A DNA stretch of 64,000 nucleotides from Prostheceraeus crozeri (Eukaryota; Platyhelminthes; Polycladida; Euryleptidae). Both the position numbers and the translations under genes were made by a program. The stretch spans positions 62,001 through 126,000 of the forward strand of contig CAJQUW010010356.1 of assembly GCA_907163375.1 (NCBI GenBank), written 5' to 3'. Positions 56,850 to 64,000 of this stretch are shown here, piece after piece. The first letter of the stretch is position 1. Every line of letters starts with the position of its first letter. The notes beneath the pieces were generated by a model that made no database searches, was not told the origin of the DNA, and saw only the letters and a program-made list of their open reading frames with translations.

Positions 56850-57670
56850 ATTGCTTCATCCACGTTGAAAACGACGGTTTGCTTGTATGGCAGTTCTCCA
56901 CTTCACTCGGTTGTCTGCACCTTCCATACGGAGTCCACGCGCTCGAAGGTTTTCTTTGATGCTATCGCTCCATGATTTCTTCGGACGTCCATCAGGTCGG
57001 CGACCATCCACTTGCAATTTCTGCAAGTGCTTCACCCACTGATATGAGTCTTTCCTCTCCACATGACCAGACCATCTGAATCGTCGACTTCTTGTAATGT
57101 TACCGATGCACTCCAGGCGCATTCTTCATCTGAGCTCTTCTTTGGAAATGCGGTGGCGAGAGGAGACTCCGCACATCCAACGGACCATCCTCATTTCGTT
57201 CACTTCCAGTCGCCTCAAACACTCCGATGACATGGCCCAAGTCTCGCTGCCGTACAACATGCTGGTGCGCACACATTACTTATAGATGACAGCCTTCATT
57301 GAAAGTGCAGTTGCTCTGGATGTTAAAAAGTGTGCCATTTCGCAAAACCTGCACCAACCGCTCCGGGTCCTCACCTTGACTGGTGCACCCGCTCCTCCGC
57401 TGGCATCAATGACATCACTGAGGCAACGAAAAGTATTCACTACTTCGTAGTTTTCCTCTTCAGCCTTGAACAGATCACCGTCTCCAAATGATGGAGTTTG
57501 GTCGGTCTATGCCACTGCAACGCTTGTGAGCCCAAAATTGACATCTTGTACACCCGGTTGAATTTGAACCCACACCCTTGTGGCACACTGCACATTGGTC
57601 TTGGCCAGAAGGTTCTGTCTGGAGATCACCAGCAAAGAGAGCCTCCCAAGGTAGGCCAGTTCTCACGTTC
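56850..57670 (-). mobile_element. RTE-type LINE fragment, 3' part
   Basis: In minus sense a Cys-rich finger (CAVCHKGVGSNSTGCTRC, then KRCSGI) precedes decayed sequence with MLYGSETWA-type words. The C-terminal block RFRWSGHVERKDSYQWV with DGRPKKSW follows. The order is that of the RTE element at 31-34 kb, but the sequence is clearly different, so it is a second family. Confidence 0.75.
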
Positions 57671-58026
57671 TTTTGTAGCGGCTTCTAATACACACATGAA
57701 TTAGTAACACACATTAAAATATAATGCTGAAATGTGAGTTGCAGTCGTTCATTAATGATTAAGCATGTGCTAAGTTAACGTTATAAATTTTCCATTTTAG
57801 TCTTTGCTTATATTATTACTTTGAGTTTCATCGGTCTTCAAATAGACTTGAAGACAAGTCGCATCTCTATCTGATCATGTTTTTTTCATGTAGCTTCTCC
57901 TAACATTTTGATTTTTGAATTCGAAATTCGTAGATCGGGTCTCTTGAATAATGTCGAACTGTTGTTCAGCAATATGCAAATTATCAATGTCAGCTCAGGT
58001 CACACACTCACACTTGTGTTGAACCA

Positions 58027-58640
58027 TGTACCAACAAGTAAAGCGTCATTTGTTGTCAAGGATTCTAGAAATTATATTGAATTCGAAGCATTTACAGATC
58101 ATCACAATTTATAAAGGGTTCAAAAGAAAAGATTCTTCGGGTACTTCCAAGCGATTATTATTGCGTGTGCGACGTTTCGCCCCAAAGGCTTAATCATGCA
58201 TGATTATTTGATGAATACAACAAAGCATTACTCTATAATCGAAGCCCAGAGACTGCAGTGTTGCGACACTCCCACCGCCAAAAATCCTATGTACAAATAT
58301 TACACACACATGATTGTAAAAAGTTCCACACTTTCAGATGTCCGGATCGATCGAGTGAGTGCTTGAGTAGAAGAAGATCATATGAACGTTACTCAGAGTT
58401 ACTCAGAAGATTTCACACATCGTAGACGTATCAATCAAATGTCAATAAAATCACCGAAGTATACGAAGAGTAATTCATTGAATGAATAATAGATATCAGC
58501 AGTTTCTCACTTCTGCACCGAAACGCAACTGATTCACATTATGAAAGTTAAATTGATGTCACTGAATGAAATACGTAATGTGCTTTTTAAAAAATGCTAT
58601 CACTAATTCTATAGATTACAGCAATGTACCGTTGTTCACT
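58027..58640 (-). repeat. Left terminal repeat of the BEL/Pao fossil
   Basis: Starts TGTACCAACAAGTAA and shares about 70 bp with 63931-64000 before the window ends. The inner border is uncertain; 58640 is an estimate. It contains a GCGACGTTTCGCCCC motif at 58169-58183. Confidence 0.6.
58169..58197 (-). other. Hammerhead-like motif on the minus strand
   Basis: In minus sense, ATGATTAAGCC, a short loop, GGGGC and then GAAACGTCGC. This resembles the conserved half of hammerhead motifs known in some animal retroelements (CTGATGA, a hairpin, GAAAC). The first core box is changed, so activity is doubtful. Confidence 0.4.
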
Positions 58641-61600
58641 GTTAATGTCACCGTTGTTAGTCACTTAAGCCATTATTGCAATCATTGTCAATGTTATCAC
58701 TGCTCATGTTCCTTTGGAACAGGTTCAGTAGTTTTTCGTTTGCTGCACTTTTTGCTTGTCTTCCTCGCACCCGCGGATTACTTTCATTGTGTACCTGTGC
58801 GTTTAGTTCGTGAGTATCAGAGTTAGGTGGTTCCGCATGTTCCAGTGTTTCGATCGGGAATAGTAAGCTGATTGCTCTGTGAGTGATCACACCATTTGCC
58901 AATTTCACTTCGGCAACTCTTGTTTCACCGTCTCTACTCTTGATCAAATTTGTGATTCTTCCCAATTTCCATTGACTTCTTCTTAAATGATCGTCTTTGA
59001 TAGTTACTATCATACCAACAGTTGGTGCAATTTCAGAATACCTTGAACCTTTTAGCTTGCTTTGATAACGCTCCTCAAGCATTTCAAATATTCTTCTTGC
59101 CATAACATCCAAAATTGATCAAGAAGTTTCTGTCCTGTTTCCCAAATATTTGCATAAGCTTCCTCAGTGGAGCCCTCATAAATCAAGTCATTGGTGTCAT
59201 CACTCATAGGCATTCCAACGCAGAAACTCATAGACAGAAAGTCGTTTGGGTAGATTGATCTTGAACTACATGTATTTCTGTCAGAGTCGATATAAACAAG
59301 TGGTCTGGAATTCACTAATGCCTCCACTTCCAGGATTGTTTGGAGCTCAACTAAGGATGGGAATCCGCGACCAATTACTTTTCTCAGAGGCTTTTTTGCA
59401 AGCGCAACTAATCTTTCATAAAAGCCACCGAACCATGGGGACTTTTCTGGAATGAATTTCCACGTTATGTTCTCCGCTGTCATGTAACTTGTTATGACTT
59501 CATTAAATTCCGGTCTTTTCCAATGTTTCAGGAGTTGAGTAGCCAATTTGAATTGCTTTGCGTTATCTGAGTAAATTAGCTCTGGTGTTCCAAATCACGC
59601 GACAAAGCGTCTGAAAGCCTGGATAAAGGATTCAGTTGTCATATTCTCGACGACCTCCAAGTGGATGACTCTCGTAATTAGACATGTGAATAAGCACACC
59701 CAAACTTTCCGTTTTCCATCATTACCTCGAATAAGAATATGTCCAAAATAGTCCACGCCGCAATAAATAAATGGAATATGTCTTGTTACTCTCTCTGCAG
59801 GCCAAGCTGGCATCTTCGGAGGTTTAAATGAGCACCCAGAATGCTTCCTACACACGCGACAGTCTTTTAGCACAGAATTGATGGCTCGTCGCCCACTTGG
59901 GATCCAATACTTTTCTCGCACTTTGGAGAGTACTTGACTTGCCCCTGGATGCAAATCATGTCTTTCATGAACATCTCGAATGATTAATTTGGTCAAATAA
60001 TGATCTTTCGGCATCAATATCGGCATCTTAGACTCATAACTCAAATCAGAATTCGCAAGTCTTCCAAAACTTCGAATAACTCCATCGTATGTTAGTTTCA
60101 GACTAAGTTGCCTAATTAGTTTGCTATCTCGATTGATCGTCAATAACTCCAATTGTTCTGCATAAGTTGATGACTGAATTAACTTGATCCACTTCATTAG
60201 CACTTTTTCTGTATCTGAGGGAGAGGATTGTCATAGCTGGTCGTTTACCTTGCATAAATTCGATAGCTTTCTCAATGAGCACGCAAACCCTCAACACTTT
60301 CGACAATTTTGAGTATCTTTCAATATTCATTCCGTCACTGTAGGGTGAGATTGAAATCGATCGATGAGACTCCGTAGAATGAAAAAGCATCAATTTTTCT
60401 TTAACAAGTTCTTCTTCGTACTCATGTTCCATCGAGGGAGTAAATGGCTGCAAATTCCACTTAGGCCAATTTTCAGAATTCCGCGAAAGCCAAGCAGGAC
60501 CATGCCACCAGCAGTTGTCTGTGATCAGAACTTGTGAACAAATTCTTCGAGTCACTTTGTCAGCAGGATTTTCCAGAGTATTTATATATCGAAAATCAAA
60601 CTCGCTTGCTTTTCTCTTGATTTCTTCGACTCGATTGCGTACAAAAACGTTCAGTGTTTTCTTGCATGTTATCCACTGAAGTGCTATCATTGAATCAGAC
60701 CACAGAATGCACGTCGAAATCGGCTGTTTAATTTCATTTCTTATAAAGGTCGTGATTCAGTATAGCCAGGAGTTCCAGTCTCGGTATTGATAAACCCTTT
60801 TTCTTGTTCTTGGAATTGAAACACGGTTTTGGACTAACCTTCGCCTTGGATATGATCAGATGTGTTCTTTGTTGAGTGCCATCGAAGTATCGGACATATA
60901 CAACAGCACCATAAGAATTTTCTGACGCATCTGTAAAACAGCACAACTGCATCTCTTGATTGACGCCTACACCTATGTGTCTGTTGATTTTGTGTTCGAA
61001 AATGATTTCAAGGTCGGCACATAAAAGGCATATAAAAGGCACATAAAAGGCAGTCATTCAATGATAAATTGCTTTTAGTTTTCGCGGACGCATCGAATGC
61101 TAGTCGCACTTTTGTAGTCGAACTATCATCTTTCATCACGACTTGGTGGGGAAGGTAATGAACAACACCACATGTTTCTTTATCAGCATTGATTTTCTCA
61201 ATAATTCCATCACTTTCTTGTTTTTGAATGATGTCATCCTCCTTCTTCATTACTGGTCCGTTTCCATACCTTTTGCACATTGATCGTAATCGGCCAAGAG
61301 CCAAACTTTCATTAGTGGGTAAGTTGGGCAATTGATCTTTACATGGAAAGTGGATTTGATATCGGTTATCACGGAATTTAACAGTGTCTTCAAACTTTCG
61401 AACGGCTACTTCGTCATCAGATTGTTCTGGGCAGTCAGTAATTCCGATGGAATCTAACGACCATAACTTCGAATAATCATTCTTTTCGCAATAGTTTGAC
61501 ATAATGTCCAACTTGTCATTTATCGGAACTTCGCTTTCGAATGTCAAGGGGTTTGATTGTAGTTCATGTGCTGAGGTCTTAGTGTACATTGCCATAGTTC

Positions 61601-63930
61601 CGCTTTCTGCGGCAAAATGTGAGATTTGGGACGTTGTACAAACACCTCGTCCGGTAATGATCCATCCCAATAAGGACTTTTTTAACCAGATTTGTTGTGG
61701 CACTAATTCTACTCGCTCGGGCTGAATTATACAATCATAAAAATCGTTTCCTATCAAAATGTCTATTGGATTTTCCTCAGGAAATTCTGGTCGGGGATTG
61801 GCCAGAAAGTAACTCTTCATTTTGCTTTCCAAGTAGTTGAAGTCAATGGGCATTCGCACAACATTGGCATGCATATTTTTGACAATGCTGACTTCTACTC
61901 GTATATTTTCTCCTGATATACATGTAGCTTCGATTGCTATCGCAGATTGATGACATGATATGTTAGTAGGGTCTGGATTAGCGAACGTATGCACAGCCAC
62001 TTGTTCTGTTGAACTTCGTTTCAGCTTCAACTCCTTCGCGAAGGCTTCGGTTATGTAGGATCTGCTGCTCAAAGTGTCAAACGCCATTCTGCATTTGCGT
62101 ACACGGAACGGTTTGTCGGTTGATTTAACGAACGCAACAGCTGTCGGGAAGATAACATACTTTGTTTTAGCTAAAGTACTCGTTTTGTCTTCATCGCTTG
62201 ATTTGTCATCATTTGTGTAGAAGGTCGTTTCCTGTCGGTCAACTGGCTCAACGGCTGTCTGTGAAGTAGGCCTGACATTACTTTCAATGTTATCACATCG
62301 ATCAGCATTTGAAAATTTCTGAGGGCAAAGACTTCGATTATGAGAATTTTTGGACTTACAATGTGGGTAGTATAATCGCTTTCGGCATTCATATGTTCGA
62401 TGATTCATCAGGAAACATTTAAGACAACATTGGCCCAGCGCATCAATTCGAGATTCCCGACCTAAAATTCTAGGACAGTCCTCATTCCAGTGACCCATTT
62501 CCTTGCAGAAATTACAAGCCGAAAAAGGCAACACCTGTTCCTCCGAATATCGAATGCGATTTCCTCTGTCAGTTGTCTGCAATTGGTGGAAATTTCGATA
62601 ATTCGCGTGCTTATTATTTGAATACTTTGGGCGCGAGTTTCTTTTATCATTTCCGAAAAAAGTTTGCTCATATTCAGATAGGCTATCAATTTCTGTGCGA
62701 TCAATGTTAATCTCCTCAAAAATCTCAGGTGCTCTTCCAACAAGTTTCTCAAGGATGACAGCTTCATTTTCTGACTACCGCCGACAGATTTAGTGAACTG
62801 ATATCTCAAATCTTTGGGCAGTTTGCCAAGAGTATTTAGAAGAATCAGATCCTGTGAATCTGAGTCAATGCCATATTCAGATAAAGCATGACAGCATATA
62901 TCCAGTTCGTCGGCAAAATTTCGAAGTTTCAAAATTTTATCTGACTTGCTAATGCTCGGCAAGTTCTCTATCTTCTTTAGGTAGGCACGTTTTAGAGCAG
63001 TTTGGTTGCCGTACCTTTTCTCTAGCAGTGATAGTGCAAGTCTATAATCGTGATCTGATTTTAGCATTGAAATCGCTCGTCTCGGTATAGGCCCTGAACG
63101 CATCTTGAAGATATCGTAATTTCACTCCGTCTGTTAGATTTTGGCAATCCACGGTAGCATACCAATTTGAAATAAATGCTGGCTCCGTGATTTCACCGTC
63201 AAATTCAAGTGGCTTTATCGGATGAAGCTTTACGAACGATTTTGAAATATCGAGTTTTTCTTTTTCCCTACTTCTTTGCTGTTCATTAAGTTCAATGGTT
63301 TTCATTTGCAAATTAATCAAATCGTCATGCCGCTTCACTTCAGCTTCTAAATTCTCTCTGTGCCGCCTCTCAATATTTTCTTCATGTTTTTCAACGTCTA
63401 TCGCTTTCTTCTTTATCGCTACGGCTCTGCGTCAAATCGCTTTCTATAACGAAGCACTTCAGCAATTTTACAGTGTCGTTAATTTTTTGAGATAACAACT
63501 CTACATTCACGGTCTCGCGTGATGACTCGTCTTCATATGCAGTGGACTTCGGATCATCGCTGAGATCTACGATGATTTTGTCGGACTACTCGATGTAACT
63601 CTCATACTGGTTCTTAACTCAGCAATGCCTTCAAATTCACAATTTCTTCAATAGATTTCACGTACTTCTGCGATGTCTCTTTACCTAACAAGCTCAAAAC
63701 TTCTCGTTTTTATTGCTAGCATTGTCAAGCTTTAGCTGTAGCTGCTTCAAAAGTCGTTTGTACTTCGATTGGGAAATAAGTCTAGTTACAGGCATATTTT
63801 ACGGTATTTTCTATTCGTGTCAGATTTTAGTCTTTGAGCGCTTTATAGATTTAGAATGTCTCAGGAATTATATTTCATGAGCTTAGTTGACTAGATTACG
63901 GATCATTTAGACGCTCTGCTACCATTTTCA

Positions 63931-64000
63931 TGTGCCGACAAGTAACAGCGTCATTTGTTGTCAAGGATTCTAGAAATTATATTGAATTCGAAACATTTAC
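63931..64000 (-). repeat. Right terminal repeat of the BEL/Pao fossil, cut by the window edge
   Basis: Starts TGTGCCGACAAGTAACAGCG and matches 58027-58096 closely. The remainder lies outside the window. Confidence 0.8.

Larger units (their letters stand above)
58027..64000 (-). mobile_element. BEL/Pao LTR retroelement fossil
   Basis: This minus-strand fossil runs off the right edge. Parts in minus order are Gag (about 62460-63340), a zinc-knuckle and aspartic protease region leading into reverse transcriptase (about 61000-62580), RNase H region (about 60130-61060), integrase with its zinc-binding head (about 59050-60200), and the C-terminal domain typical of BEL/Pao polyproteins (about 58660-59110). 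A terminal repeat is seen at each side (from 58027, and from 63931). The coding region is broken in at least half a dozen places. Over the roughly 70 bp of the two repeats that can be compared I count about four differences, suggesting moderate age. Confidence 0.88.

Noticed and set aside
1-64000. CRISPR arrays, operons, Shine-Dalgarno sites, tRNA or rRNA genes
   Set aside because: The window is eukaryotic, and no complete tRNA, rRNA or CRISPR structure was seen.

Overview
This window reads as nuclear DNA of an AT-rich, repeat-heavy invertebrate metazoan. The evidence is GT-AG introns in phase, two conserved animal genes, and BEL/Pao, Penelope-like, CR1-like, RTE-like, hAT and Tc1/mariner elements side by side. 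A marine invertebrate is my guess; the phylum cannot be fixed from what I see. There is no sign of prokaryotic organisation.

Two host genes are recognisable, both on the + strand. The first (exons between 7978 and 21304) is the C-terminal two thirds of PSTK, the kinase that turns Ser-tRNA(Sec) into phosphoseryl-tRNA(Sec) in selenocysteine synthesis. Its N-terminal P-loop exon is not visible here. The second (23065-50204) is a complete three-exon RNF14-type RING-between-RING ubiquitin ligase of 440 residues, with introns of 17.1 and 8.7 kb. No functional link between the two is evident.

Almost everything else is transposon-derived. 1-6.7 kb: a foldback repeat, a G-rich tandem array, and a CR1-like LINE (minus strand) split by a 2.0 kb hAT-type element with a perfect 8-bp target duplication. 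8.4-20.9 kb (PSTK intron): two Penelope-like elements (PLEs), a hAT transposon with a decayed transposase, a P-like transposase remnant and a pair of strong hairpins. 23.4-40.5 kb (RNF14 intron 1): two copies of a hAT-type foldback element, a 7.2 kb composite holding an RTE-type LINE and a Tc1 remnant, and an inverted-repeat array holding a mariner-type transposon with an intact transposase frame. 40.9-49.6 kb (RNF14 intron 2): a 4.3 kb hAT-bounded block enclosing a nearly whole PLE. 50.2-64 kb: a CR1-like LINE, a Tc1-like transposon, an RTE fragment and a BEL/Pao retroelement fossil that runs off the right edge.

The most interesting observations are a hairpin in the tails of two diverged PLEs whose 9-bp stem is kept by three compensatory base-pair changes, a dispersed coding repeat present in three copies, one of which is an empty site that dates and defines a hAT insertion in another copy, and twin hairpins whose tips are complementary to each other.
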